Below, piece after piece: positions 8,811-16,843 of a stretch of 45,912 nt of DNA. The first letter of the stretch is position 1. Each line of letters opens with the position of its first letter. A program made the position numbers and the translations under genes. Location of the stretch: assembly GCA_036274055.1 (NCBI GenBank), contig DASUGM010000324.1, positions 1-45,912 of the forward strand, in the 5' to 3' direction. The notes beneath the pieces are model-generated. The model searched no databases. It saw only the letters and a list, made by a program, of their open reading frames with translations, and was not told the origin of the DNA. Origin of the DNA: DASUGM01 sp036274055 (GTDB lineage: Bacteria > Acidobacteriota > Vicinamibacteria > Vicinamibacterales > SCN-69-37).

Positions 8811-10034
8811 TTATTTGTTTGGAAAATCCCGCGTGATTCGCGCGGCGAACGCCTCCCCGATCTTCACGCCGACCGCGAACGTGTCCGCGTAACCGATGTT
8901 GGATGTCACCGCCAGGACAAGCCCCTGCTTGGGAAAGATCATGAATGACCCGATCATCCCGCCCATCGCCTCGGCGTCGTGGCCGACGACGGTCGTTTGT
9001 TCACCGGCGAGCGTCACGGTCTCGAGGTCCCAACCAAGGCCGTACCCGGTCTCCTCGCCCGAGGGCAGGCGCTGTGATGTCTGGAGCAGTTGGACGGTCG
9101 GCGGCGGCAGCAGCTTGCCGCGGTTGATCGCCATGCCGAAGCGGACGAGATCGGACGGCGTGGCGAGGAACGCGCTGGCGCCGGCATAGCAGGAAAAATC
9201 CATCACCCGATTCAGGTCGACGCCGTAGCGCGGATCGGCCGCGAACCGAGGGAAATAGAACGTCGCGCGATCCGGATTCGGCTCGACTGCGGAGTCGACT
9301 TTCATCCGATCCATGCCGAGCGGCTCGAAGATCCGCTTGCGCATGAATGGGACGAACGACTCGCCGGCGGCAGCTTCGATCGCGGCGCTGACCAGCATCC
9401 AGCCGTAGCTCGAATAGCGAAAGCGGGTACCCGGCTCGAAGCGCAGCGGGTCGCGCCCGAAGATCTTCAGCGCGTCGACCGGCCGCAGGCACTGCTCATC
9501 GAACGGCCCCTCGTCGCCGCCGTCGGTGGTGACGCCAGCGGTGTGCGCCATCAACTGCCGCAGCGTGACCGGCCACGGCTTCTTCGGGTACTCAGGCACG
9601 TACGTTTGGATCTCGTCGTCGAGCTTCAGCCGGCCTTGTTCGAGCAGCAAGCCGACGGCGGCTGATGTCAGCGCGACCGAGGCCGTGCCGATCCTGAACC
9701 GCGTGTCTGGATCGACCTTCGTTCGCGTGTCGATGTCCGCGTAGCCAAAGCCCTCGGCCCAGACGATCTCGCCGCCGACGCCGACCGCGATCGACAGTCC
9801 CGGCAGATTCTGATCGCTGAGGCCCGCACGCGCGATCTGTCGCGCCTGCTCCACCGCGCCGGCCCATTTCGGCGATGGCACTGAATCGGCCACCGAGGGC
9901 ACATCTTTCAGTTCCGGATGCAGGGGCCGCGCCGTGGCGCTCATGTACACCCACAGCCCGGCAATCGCGGCGATCAGCACGCCGGGGGCCAGGCCGATCA
10001 GTAACACCCAGATTGGAATTCGACGCTTCGACAT
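8811..10034 (-). CDS. Class C beta-lactamase-fold protein with degenerate active site
   Basis: This 407-residue protein has the overall layout of the serine hydrolase (beta-lactamase/DD-peptidase) family: a signal anchor at about 9-31, then a domain from about 55 to 400. The canonical RIGSxSK nucleophile motif reads RIGTASVALTS, so the Ser position is Thr117 and the Lys position is Val120. The second motif Y-x-N reads YSS (Tyr207-Ser209). The KTG/HTG-like block near the C-terminus reads GHDAEAMGG. All three active-site elements are therefore altered together, suggesting a binding or regulatory pseudoenzyme. The codons for the first motif were checked on the nucleotide level. The gene follows a membrane-protein gene by 7 nt, and the frame is otherwise intact. 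Confidence 0.85.
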   Translation of the reverse strand: MSKRRIPIWVLLIGLAPGVLIAAIAGLWVYMSATARPLHPELKDVPSVADSVPSPKWAGAVEQARQIARAGLSDQNLPGLSIAVGVGGEIVWAEGFGYADIDTRTKVDPDTRFRIGTASVALTSAAVGLLLEQGRLKLDDEIQTYVPEYPKKPWPVTLRQLMAHTAGVTTDGGDEGPFDEQCLRPVDALKIFGRDPLRFEPGTRFRYSSYGWMLVSAAIEAAAGESFVPFMRKRIFEPLGMDRMKVDSAVEPNPDRATFYFPRFAADPRYGVDLNRVMDFSCYAGASAFLATPSDLVRFGMAINRGKLLPPPTVQLLQTSQRLPSGEETGYGLGWDLETVTLAGEQTTVVGHDAEAMGGMIGSFMIFPKQGLVLAVTSNIGYADTFAVGVKIGEAFAARITRDFPNK

Positions 10035-10041
10035 GTTGTTC

Positions 10042-10590
10042 TTAGATCGTCGGGTGGGACCGGGCGGTGCGCGGCTCGATCGCCAACAACTGGCGGAGCG
10101 ACGCCCGCCAAGGTTCCGCGGCTCGGGCCAGAAGAAGATGACCCGCGCCCGAGAGCGTGCCCAAAGGCACGAACAGCCCGAGGATCACAGCGGTCAGCCA
10201 CCGCACGCCCTGTTGCAAGGACTCTTGCACGGACTGATGCTCGGCCAGATCCGCCGCCATTTGCAGCGCCGCAATCAGCATGAGCATCGACGCGCCAATC
10301 GCTCCCCAGATCGCGAATCGTGAAAGCGACAGTGCGTCAAATCTGCGATGTCGTTCGGTCGCCACCACGACCATGGAAAAGAACACTCCACTGATGAAGC
10401 CGGGGATCGCCAGCGTCAACATCTCCGGAGGGGCGTCGAAGGCCGCGACAAATGCGCGCAATCCGGGACTGGGCAGCAGTTGGCTGGCGGCCTGGATCAG
10501 CGCGCCTGCCAGCGCCCATGCGAACGCCCATGTCAATGCGACTCCCAGCGCGCCGTTGAGGCGGTTCAGCCAAGCTCTCGTGCCGGTCAT
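10042..10590 (-). CDS. Small integral membrane protein, function unknown
   Basis: This 182-residue protein has about four hydrophobic helices: ALGVALTWAFAWALAGALIQA, MLTLAIPGFISGVFFSMVVV, FAIWGAIGASMLMLIAALQM and LTAVILGLFVPLGTLSGAG. I do not recognise the family. It lies 7 nt upstream of the degenerate beta-lactamase-fold gene on the same strand, so the pair is probably an operon. A 17-bp palindrome ends 4 nt before its start codon and may be a repressor site. Short membrane proteins with this arrangement often lie next to PadR-regulated genes in Acidobacteriota, but no regulator is present here. Confidence 0.75.
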   Translation of the reverse strand: MTGTRAWLNRLNGALGVALTWAFAWALAGALIQAASQLLPSPGLRAFVAAFDAPPEMLTLAIPGFISGVFFSMVVVATERHRRFDALSLSRFAIWGAIGASMLMLIAALQMAADLAEHQSVQESLQQGVRWLTAVILGLFVPLGTLSGAGHLLLARAAEPWRASLRQLLAIEPRTARSHPTI

Positions 10591-10594
10591 ATTT

Positions 10595-10611
10595 ACTTTA
10601 TATCACAAAGT
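10595..10611 (-). promoter_or_regulatory. Palindromic operator candidate (PadR-like)
   Basis: ACTTT-ATATCAC-AAAGT is a 17-bp palindrome with two further symmetric positions inside. It sits immediately upstream of the membrane-protein start, in a locally AT-rich stretch. The ACTTTG/CAAAGT arms resemble sites in front of PadR-type regulator genes of Acidobacteriota; that link is from general familiarity and no regulator gene is adjacent. Confidence 0.4.
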
Positions 10612-10715
10612 TCTTTGCTTATTGGCAAGTCGGCTGCCGCCACGATTGAGCGGATCGCAGGCTGGACGGCCGGCGATGTCTGCTTGTTGCCTCGATCGGC
10701 ATTGACGCCATCGAC

Positions 10716-10928
10716 ATGCCGCGCTCGGATGGCGCGTCCACGATCTATCTGACCGACGATGACGGCCCGAACCCGGCGGCAACGCCCGCCCTGCTCGACG
10801 GGCTCGCGCGCGAGCGCGCCATCGCGACGTTCTTTGTCATTCCCAGGCGCGTCACCGACGACACGACATCGTCGTCATGCACGACGGGCCACCACACGCG
10901 CGCCCGCCGGGCGCCTGCTCTCCGATGA
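10716..10928 (+). pseudogene. Polysaccharide deacetylase (NodB-type) remnant
   Basis: The frame from 10716 reads TIYLTDDDGPNPAATPALL and then a block ending IATFFVIPRRV, matching the start of the NodB domain (usually LTFDDGPNP...ATFFVI). It stops matching near 10855. From 10865 a different frame reads DIVVMHDG, the last deacetylase motif, and soon hits a stop. The roughly 100 residues between are gone. This is a deletion- and frameshift-damaged gene. The rest of the 667-nt stretch from 10591 to 11257 holds the palindrome above, a GC-rich hairpin near 10985-11007, two copies of TTTGAAGTTC (11018 and 11032), and no recognisable intact gene. Confidence 0.7.
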
Positions 10929-11257
10929 GCTCTTGACCGCGGACGGGACGTTCTTCCAGGCGTGGGCCAGTCAGAAATCGTTTCGCCCGCGCGACGGCGG
11001 CGCGGGCACGTCCGAGGTTTGAAGTTCGAAGTTTGAAGTTCAGGCCGCGTTTTCAGCGGACTGTTATTTCTCTTGACACATTTTGCGACCGCACTTGCTC
11101 GAACGTCGTGCTCCTCGCAGCAACCTCGCTGGCGCCCGCGCGCGGCACGCGAGTCGTCACAACGGCACTTCGGCCTTCGTCGCCGACGATCGAGACGCCG
11201 ATCGACGGCGCTACGCGCAGCCCGGCCGTCAGAATTCACCGTGCTAGAAAGGAAAGA

Positions 11258-12277
11258 ATGACGCACGAAAGTTTATCGTCGCTCTCTGATGCGGATCTTC
11301 TGTCAACAACCAGGCTCGCAGCGCGCACGGAACGCGAGGCGACGGCTCGGCTGGTCGCGTTGCTCGAGGCCGTCGATTCCCGACGGCTGTATCTCGCTGA
11401 GGGCTACAGCTCGATGTTCGCCTTCTGCACGCGCGCGCTGCACATGTCCGAACATGCTGCCTACGCGAGAATCGAGGCTGCTCGAATTGCCCGGCGGTTT
11501 CCGGCGATTCTCGAGCGCCTGGCCGACGGTCGGTTATCGGTCACGAACGTGGGGCTGCTGGCGCCGCACCTGGACGAGGAGAACTGCGACGCAGTGCTCG
11601 AGGCGGCGCAGTACCAAAGCAAGCGGGAAGTCGAGCGTCTGATCGTGGCGATGCATCCGCAGCCTGCCGTTCCTTCGGCGATTCGCCCTTTGCCGTCGAA
11701 AGTCACAGCGCCGGCGGTCGTTCAGGGGGTGATCTCGCCGGCGCCGCTCCCAATCCCATCGGCGGCCGCCGTCCATCCGCGCGGCGCAGTCGTCGCACCG
11801 CTTTCGCCTCGAAGTTACCTCCTGCGGGTGACGTTGAGTGAGAGCACCCATCGCAAGTTGGAACGTGCCCGTGATCTGCTGCGACACGAAATACCGGATG
11901 GCGATCTGGCGGCGATCATCGACCGGGCGCTGACCCTGCTCGTGACTCAGGCGGAGCGGACGAAATTCGCGGCGACCACGCGAAAGTCCACTGGGCAGGT
12001 CACCGCGACGACTCGGTCACGATCGCGGCGTATTCCAAGCGCGATTCGACGCGAGGTCTGGGCCCGAGACCAGGGCCGATGCGCCTTCGAAGGACATGAT
12101 GGCCGATGCAGTGAGACCGGGTTCATCGAATTTCACCACGTCATTCCGTTTTCGGCTGGCGGGCCGAGCACGACCGAAAACATCCAACTGCGCTGCCGGG
12201 GGCACAACGGCTACGAAGCCGAACGCGCCGGGCTGTGGCAACCGGAGCGACACTCAACTCGGTCCGGACCGAGTTGA
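11258..12277 (+). CDS. HNH endonuclease-domain protein (DUF222-like N-terminus)
   Basis: This 339-residue protein has a helical N-terminal half (LVALLEAVDSRRLYLAEGY, then MSEHAAYARIEAARIARRFP) of the type found in the DUF222/HNH family. A variable Pro/Ala-rich middle (about 130-190) follows, and a C-terminal HNH nuclease: RDQGRCAFEG, FIEFHHVIPFSAGG (His-His), then the Asn of TTENIQLRC and the RCRGHNGYEA tail. Cys residues flank the motif as in zinc-bound HNH domains. Such genes occur in many near-identical copies in some soil bacteria, and their role is unknown. The ATG at 11258 follows AAGGAAAG; the frame is open 75 codons further upstream without similarity. The stop codon lies inside a perfect palindrome. 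Confidence 0.87.
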   Translation: MTHESLSSLSDADLLSTTRLAARTEREATARLVALLEAVDSRRLYLAEGYSSMFAFCTRALHMSEHAAYARIEAARIARRFPAILERLADGRLSVTNVGLLAPHLDEENCDAVLEAAQYQSKREVERLIVAMHPQPAVPSAIRPLPSKVTAPAVVQGVISPAPLPIPSAAAVHPRGAVVAPLSPRSYLLRVTLSESTHRKLERARDLLRHEIPDGDLAAIIDRALTLLVTQAERTKFAATTRKSTGQVTATTRSRSRRIPSAIRREVWARDQGRCAFEGHDGRCSETGFIEFHHVIPFSAGGPSTTENIQLRCRGHNGYEAERAGLWQPERHSTRSGPS

Positions 12278-12278
12278 G
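12253..12278. terminator. Perfect 26-bp palindrome between convergent genes
   Basis: The arm CTCAACTCGGTCC (12253-12265) is followed directly by its exact reverse complement (12266-12278). It covers the HNH stop codon and lies 15 nt before the 3' end of the minus-strand kinase gene. It is well placed as a bidirectional terminator, though there is no U-run. It could also be a binding or cleavage site. Confidence 0.5.
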
Positions 12279-12293
12279 ATCGCACCGATCCGT

Positions 12294-14459
12294 TTACGTC
12301 AGGCCGACCAGTTCCTTGAATCCGGCGTCGTCGCGCAGCAGGGCGAGATCCGGGTCGCGCCGCACCCAGTCGAAGTTCGCATAGCCGGACTTGACCGCGC
12401 GCCGCAGCATCTCCAGCGCGTCGGCCGATCGTCCGAGGACTCCGTAGACACACGCGGCGTTGTAGAGCGTGTTGCCGTCATCAGGACGCAGGTGCACGGC
12501 TCGCAGGAGTTGGGCGTTGGCATCCTCCGTACGTTCCGCCCACGCGTACTCGACGGCAAGCAGGATGCGCGCGCGCACGTCGTCGGGGACCAGTTCGAGC
12601 TGGCGCTCGAGCGCGCGGGTCTGCCGCTCGCGCACCTTCTGCGCCTCGGCCTTGCGGCCGAGCCGCTCGAGGCTGACGCGATAGGGAATATAGGTGTTGT
12701 AGTCGTCGCCGTTGGCTTCGAGCGCCTGCTCGACGACGAGCGCCGCGTCTTCGAAGCGATCGGAGGCGAAATAGGCGCGGCCGAGCACGTTGTAGGCGCC
12801 CTCGCAGTCGGGCTTCCGTTCGATCGCCAACCGCGCGTAGGCCGCGGCGTCGTCGTACTTCTGCTGGGCGTAGTACATGCGCGCGCGCGCCGCGAGCACT
12901 TCGGCGCGGCCGGGGTCGAGCGCCATCGCCCGTTCGCAGGCGGCCAGACCGCGGTCGATCCAGCGCTGCTGTTTCTCGCGCAGCTCGTAGATCAGGCCGC
13001 AGACGTTGGCGACACCGGCATAGGCCAGCGCGAACCTGGGGTCGCGCTCGACGGCCTGTTCGAACATCTGCAGCGCGTGGTCGAAGTTTTCGAGCCTCAG
13101 ATAGTTGCGGCCGCGCAGGAAGTAATCGTAGGCCTGCAGGTCCTCGGTGGGTTTCTGCGCGAGATGCGCCTCTTCCTGAGGCGACAGCGTGATCCGGAGC
13201 GCCTGCGCGATCTTGCGCGCAATCTCGTCCTGGACCTCGAAGACGTCGGCCATCTCCCGGTCGTAGCGTTCCACCCAGACCGAATGGCGCGTCCGCGTTT
13301 CGATCAGCTGCGCCGTGATCCGCAGGCGATTGCCGGCGCGGCGCAAGCTGCCGCTGAGCACGTAGGCCGCGTCCAGTTCCTGACCGATCTGCGCGGGCGG
13401 CACGGACTTGTCGCGATAGGCCAGCATCTCGGGCCGGGGAAACACGCGCAGATGCTTGATCTTGGAGAGTTCGGTGATGACGTCTTCGGTCATCCCGTCA
13501 CGGAAATACTCGTCGTCTTTGGCGGCGCTCAGGTTTTCGAAGTAGAGGACGGCGACCGACGCCGGCGTCTTCGACGCGCCGTACCCGGCGCGGGGGGCGC
13601 GGCCGGAATCGCTGTCCTGCTTCACCCGCCGCAAGTCCGCGCGCAATTCGGCGGCGGTCTGGTAGCGCGCGCGGCGGTCCTTTTCGAGCGCCTTGGCGAT
13701 GACGCGGTCAAGCCCCGGCGGCAGCGCCGCGTTGAGTTGCGAAACCGACGATACCGAGCCGTGCAAGATCGCGTCGAACGTCGTCGCGGCCGTGGGACCA
13801 GCGAAGGCCTGGCGGCCCGTCGCCATTTCATACAGCACGGCGCCCACGGAAAACAGGTCGGTCCGCGCGTCCAGTTCCTCGCCTCGCGCCTGCTCGGGGG
13901 ACATGTAGGCGACCGTCCCCAGCGCGGTGCCCGGGCTGGTCAGGCCGATCGAGGTGGCGCTGTCACCCGACGAACCCGCACCGACGATCGCGGCGTGCTT
14001 GGCCAGACCGAAGTCGAGGAGTTTCACGTGACCGCGATTGGTCACGAAGATGTTGGCCGGCTTGATATCGCGATGAATGATGTTGCCGCCGTGCGCCGCG
14101 TCGAGCGCGTCGACGATCTGGATGGCGAAGTCGAGCGTCTCGTCCGGTGACAACGCCTTGCCGCTGATCCGTTCCTTCAGCGGCTGGCCCTCGAGCCGTT
14201 CCATCACGATGAAGGGCCGGCCCTCGTGTTCGCCGACTTCGTGGATGACGCAGATGTTCGGATGATTCAGCGCCGCCGCCGAGCGCGCTTCTCGCACCAG
14301 TCGTTCCAGCGCGGTCTTGTCGGCGGCCACCTCGGCCGGCAGAAACTTCAACGCCACCGATCGGCCGAGCGACGTATCTTCGGCCTCATAGACGACGCCC
14401 ATGCCGCCGCTGCCCAGGCGGTCGCGAACTCGGTACTTGGCAATCGTCTGTCCAATCAT
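12294..14459 (-). CDS. Ser/Thr protein kinase with TolB-like and TPR domains
   Basis: This 721-residue protein starts with a complete Hanks-type kinase (about 8-275): glycine loop LGSGGMGVVYEA, ATP lysine Lys38 in VALKFL, catalytic loop IIHRDIKPAN (Asp131), DFGLAKH and SPEQARG. A segment at about 310-440 (SVAVLYFENLS, then DGMTEDVITELSKI and YVLSGSLRR) matches the adenylate-cyclase/CadC-associated TolB-like domain. The remainder (about 460-721) consists of tetratricopeptide repeats such as ALQMFEQAVERDPRFALAYAG. No transmembrane helix is seen, so it is probably a cytoplasmic signalling scaffold. It is divergent from the S9 peptidase gene (82-nt gap). A TAGGAT hexamer 18 nt before the ATG on the minus strand may be the -10 box. 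Confidence 0.93.
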   Translation of the reverse strand: MIGQTIAKYRVRDRLGSGGMGVVYEAEDTSLGRSVALKFLPAEVAADKTALERLVREARSAAALNHPNICVIHEVGEHEGRPFIVMERLEGQPLKERISGKALSPDETLDFAIQIVDALDAAHGGNIIHRDIKPANIFVTNRGHVKLLDFGLAKHAAIVGAGSSGDSATSIGLTSPGTALGTVAYMSPEQARGEELDARTDLFSVGAVLYEMATGRQAFAGPTAATTFDAILHGSVSSVSQLNAALPPGLDRVIAKALEKDRRARYQTAAELRADLRRVKQDSDSGRAPRAGYGASKTPASVAVLYFENLSAAKDDEYFRDGMTEDVITELSKIKHLRVFPRPEMLAYRDKSVPPAQIGQELDAAYVLSGSLRRAGNRLRITAQLIETRTRHSVWVERYDREMADVFEVQDEIARKIAQALRITLSPQEEAHLAQKPTEDLQAYDYFLRGRNYLRLENFDHALQMFEQAVERDPRFALAYAGVANVCGLIYELREKQQRWIDRGLAACERAMALDPGRAEVLAARARMYYAQQKYDDAAAYARLAIERKPDCEGAYNVLGRAYFASDRFEDAALVVEQALEANGDDYNTYIPYRVSLERLGRKAEAQKVRERQTRALERQLELVPDDVRARILLAVEYAWAERTEDANAQLLRAVHLRPDDGNTLYNAACVYGVLGRSADALEMLRRAVKSGYANFDWVRRDPDLALLRDDAGFKELVGLT

Positions 14460-14500
14460 GGCCCGACCGGGACAGGCATCCTACCAGTACCACGCTAGTG

Positions 14501-14506
14501 CATAAT
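14501..14506 (+). promoter_or_regulatory. Possible -10 box for the S9 peptidase gene
   Basis: CATAAT (preceded by TG one base upstream) lies 35 nt before the GTG start in the 82-nt divergent gap. No convincing -35 was found. Confidence 0.3.
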
Positions 14507-14541
14507 CACGATTCCTCGGCCCTTCGCACAGGAGCACACCC

Positions 14542-16842
14542 GTGAGCCGCTCGATTCCCCGCGTCCTCGTCTTTGTTCTGATCCTGACGTCCGTCGCCTT
14601 CGCGCAAGCCCGGCGCGTCGTCACCGCCGCTGACTACGATCGCGCGACGAAGATGCTCGCGCCGGCGCTGAACGGCCTGGTGATCAACGACAGCATCGCC
14701 GCCAACTGGCTGCCCGACGGGCGCTTCTGGTACACGCGCACCGGCGCGGCCGGCACGGAAAATGTCGTCATCGATCCGGTGAAGAAGACGCGCGAAGTTG
14801 TCGCCACCCCTCCCGCCGGGGCGACCGGACCCGCGGGTGCCGGCGGCGGACGCGGCGGGCGCGGTGCGGGTGGTGGCCGCGGCGGCGGGCGCGGCGGCGT
14901 CGCGATCACGAAGACGTGCGGGCCCAACGTGACCGGCTTGCCGGTGTCCGGTCCGCCGCCGGCGTCGATGTCGCCGGATGGCACGAAAGCCATCTTCATC
15001 TGCGATTGGAATCTCTGGGTGCGCGATGTCGCCACCGGCCAGGAGCGCCAACTGACGACTGACGGCGCGAAGGACTTCGGCTATGCGACCAGCAACGCCG
15101 GCTGGACGACGAGCGCCGCGCCGTCACTGTCGTGGTCGCCGGACTCCAGGAAGATCGCGACGCAGCAGCAGGACGAGCGCAACGTCGGCGACATGTACCT
15201 GGTCGAAACGCCGGTCAACGGCGGCCATCCGGTGCTGCGCGCGTGGAAGTATCCGCTCCCGGGCGACCCGGTCGTGGCGATGATCAGCCGCGTCATCATC
15301 GACGTCGAGACCGGCAAGATGACGCGCCTGCTCATGGGCGAGGATTTTCATCGCGCGATGTCGGAAGACAACATCGACATGGGCGAGTACCTCTGGAGCC
15401 AGGATGGATCGAAGCTCGGGTTCGTCTCGACCGATCGGTTTCACAAAAACTCCACGGCCAAGCTCGCCGACGTCGCCACCGGCGAAGTGCGCACGCTGTT
15501 CACCGAGACCGAGAAGACCCACGTCCAGACGCGGGTGCAGTGGCAGATCCTGTGGGAGACCAACGAAATTCTCTGGTACTCGCAGCGCGACAACACCGCG
15601 CAGATGTACCTCTACGATCTTCAGACCGGCAAGCCGAAGAACCAGATCACCAGCGGCGTCGGGCCGATCACCCGGATCGCGCGGCTCGACAAGGCGACGC
15701 GGACGATGTGGTACGACGCGGTCGGCAAGGAGAAGGGACAGGACCCGTACTTCACGCACCTCTATAAGGTGGGCCTCGACGGCAGGAACAATGTCTCGCT
15801 GACCCCGGACAACGGCACGCACACCACCCAGATCTCCCCCGACGGCAAGTACGTGATCGACACGTTCTCGCAGCCCGATGTCGCTCCGGAGACGACGCTG
15901 CGCGACGGCACGACCGGCGCGCTGATCATGCCGCTCGAGAAAGCCGACATCTCGAAGTTGCTGGCGACCGGCTGGAAGCCGCCGATGCAGATCAAGATGA
16001 TGGCCGCCGACGGCAAGAACGAGATCTACGGGATGCTGTTCCGGCCGACGAACTTCGACGCGAGCAAGAAGTATCCGATCATCAACCAGGCGTATCCCGG
16101 ACCGCAGTCAGGAAGCGTCGGCTCGCGCGCGTTCGCGGCCGCGCGCGGCGACAAGCAGGCGCTCGCCGAACTCGGCTTCGTCGTCGTCAGCATCGACGGC
16201 ACCGGGACGCCGAATCGATCGAAGTCGTTCACCGACGCGTACTACGGCGCGATGGGCCGGCATAACACCCTCCCCGATCAGGTCGCCGGCATGAAGGAGC
16301 TGGCGAAGAAATATCCGTGGATCGACATCGACAAGGCGGCGATGTGGGGCCACTCGGGCGGCGGCTTCATCACCGCCGACGCGCTATTGCGGGCGCCGTT
16401 CAACGACTTCTTCAAGGTCGGCATCGCCGAGTCCGGCAACCACGACCAGCGTCAGTACGAGGACGACTGGGGCGAGCGCTACCAGGGCCCGCTCGTGAAG
16501 AACGCGGACGGCACCGACAACTACGCGATCGAGGCGACGCAGACCCAGGCCGCCGGCCTCAAGGGCCACCTGCTCTTGATTCACGGGACGATGGACAACA
16601 ACGTGCCGCCGTACAACACGCTGCTCGTCGCCGACGCGTTGATCAAGGCCAACAAGGATTTCGACATGATCCTGATCCCGAATTCAGGTCATGGCTTCGC
16701 CCCGGCGAACTGGGTCATGGTGCAGCGCTGGAATTACTTCGTGCGGCATCTGCTCGACGCCGATCCGCCGAGAAACTACGCCATCCCGGCAGCACCCGGG
16801 GGCAGAGCGGGCCGGGGCGGCGGAGACGCGCCGCGGCGATAA
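14542..16842 (+). CDS. Secreted S9-family prolyl oligopeptidase/DPP IV-like peptidase
   Basis: This 766-residue protein begins with a signal peptide (MSRSIPRVLVFVLILTSVAF, cleavage near residue 21). A beta-propeller N-domain with DPP IV-like repeats follows (about 130-500), then a C-terminal alpha/beta-hydrolase. The catalytic triad is visible: Ser605 in WGHSGGGF, Asp685 in HGTMDNNVP and His717 in NSGHGF. NHDQRQYEDDWGERY is the typical post-serine block. An unusual Gly/Arg-rich low-complexity stretch (about 94-118) interrupts the first propeller region, and a second lies at the C-terminus. The start is GTG with AGGAG at 14529-14533. It probably trims extracellular or periplasmic peptides. The TSUP gene follows after 1 nt. 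Confidence 0.93.
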   Translation: MSRSIPRVLVFVLILTSVAFAQARRVVTAADYDRATKMLAPALNGLVINDSIAANWLPDGRFWYTRTGAAGTENVVIDPVKKTREVVATPPAGATGPAGAGGGRGGRGAGGGRGGGRGGVAITKTCGPNVTGLPVSGPPPASMSPDGTKAIFICDWNLWVRDVATGQERQLTTDGAKDFGYATSNAGWTTSAAPSLSWSPDSRKIATQQQDERNVGDMYLVETPVNGGHPVLRAWKYPLPGDPVVAMISRVIIDVETGKMTRLLMGEDFHRAMSEDNIDMGEYLWSQDGSKLGFVSTDRFHKNSTAKLADVATGEVRTLFTETEKTHVQTRVQWQILWETNEILWYSQRDNTAQMYLYDLQTGKPKNQITSGVGPITRIARLDKATRTMWYDAVGKEKGQDPYFTHLYKVGLDGRNNVSLTPDNGTHTTQISPDGKYVIDTFSQPDVAPETTLRDGTTGALIMPLEKADISKLLATGWKPPMQIKMMAADGKNEIYGMLFRPTNFDASKKYPIINQAYPGPQSGSVGSRAFAAARGDKQALAELGFVVVSIDGTGTPNRSKSFTDAYYGAMGRHNTLPDQVAGMKELAKKYPWIDIDKAAMWGHSGGGFITADALLRAPFNDFFKVGIAESGNHDQRQYEDDWGERYQGPLVKNADGTDNYAIEATQTQAAGLKGHLLLIHGTMDNNVPPYNTLLVADALIKANKDFDMILIPNSGHGFAPANWVMVQRWNYFVRHLLDADPPRNYAIPAAPGGRAGRGGGDAPRR

Positions 16843-16843
16843 C

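Noticed and set aside
11018..11041. Two copies of TTTGAAGTTC as possible regulator half-sites
   Set aside because: They are far (about 220 nt) from the HNH start and look like simple repeat spacer sequence; no further copies or symmetry support a site.
12096..14150. 684-codon plus-strand frame opposite the TPR kinase
   Set aside because: It is exactly antisense to a gene with intact kinase and TPR motifs and reads as low-information sequence.
14830..14900. Repetitive Gly/Arg-coding tract that could be a tandem repeat or CRISPR-like array
   Set aside because: It lies inside the S9 peptidase frame, has no regular spacer structure, and encodes a low-complexity insert.
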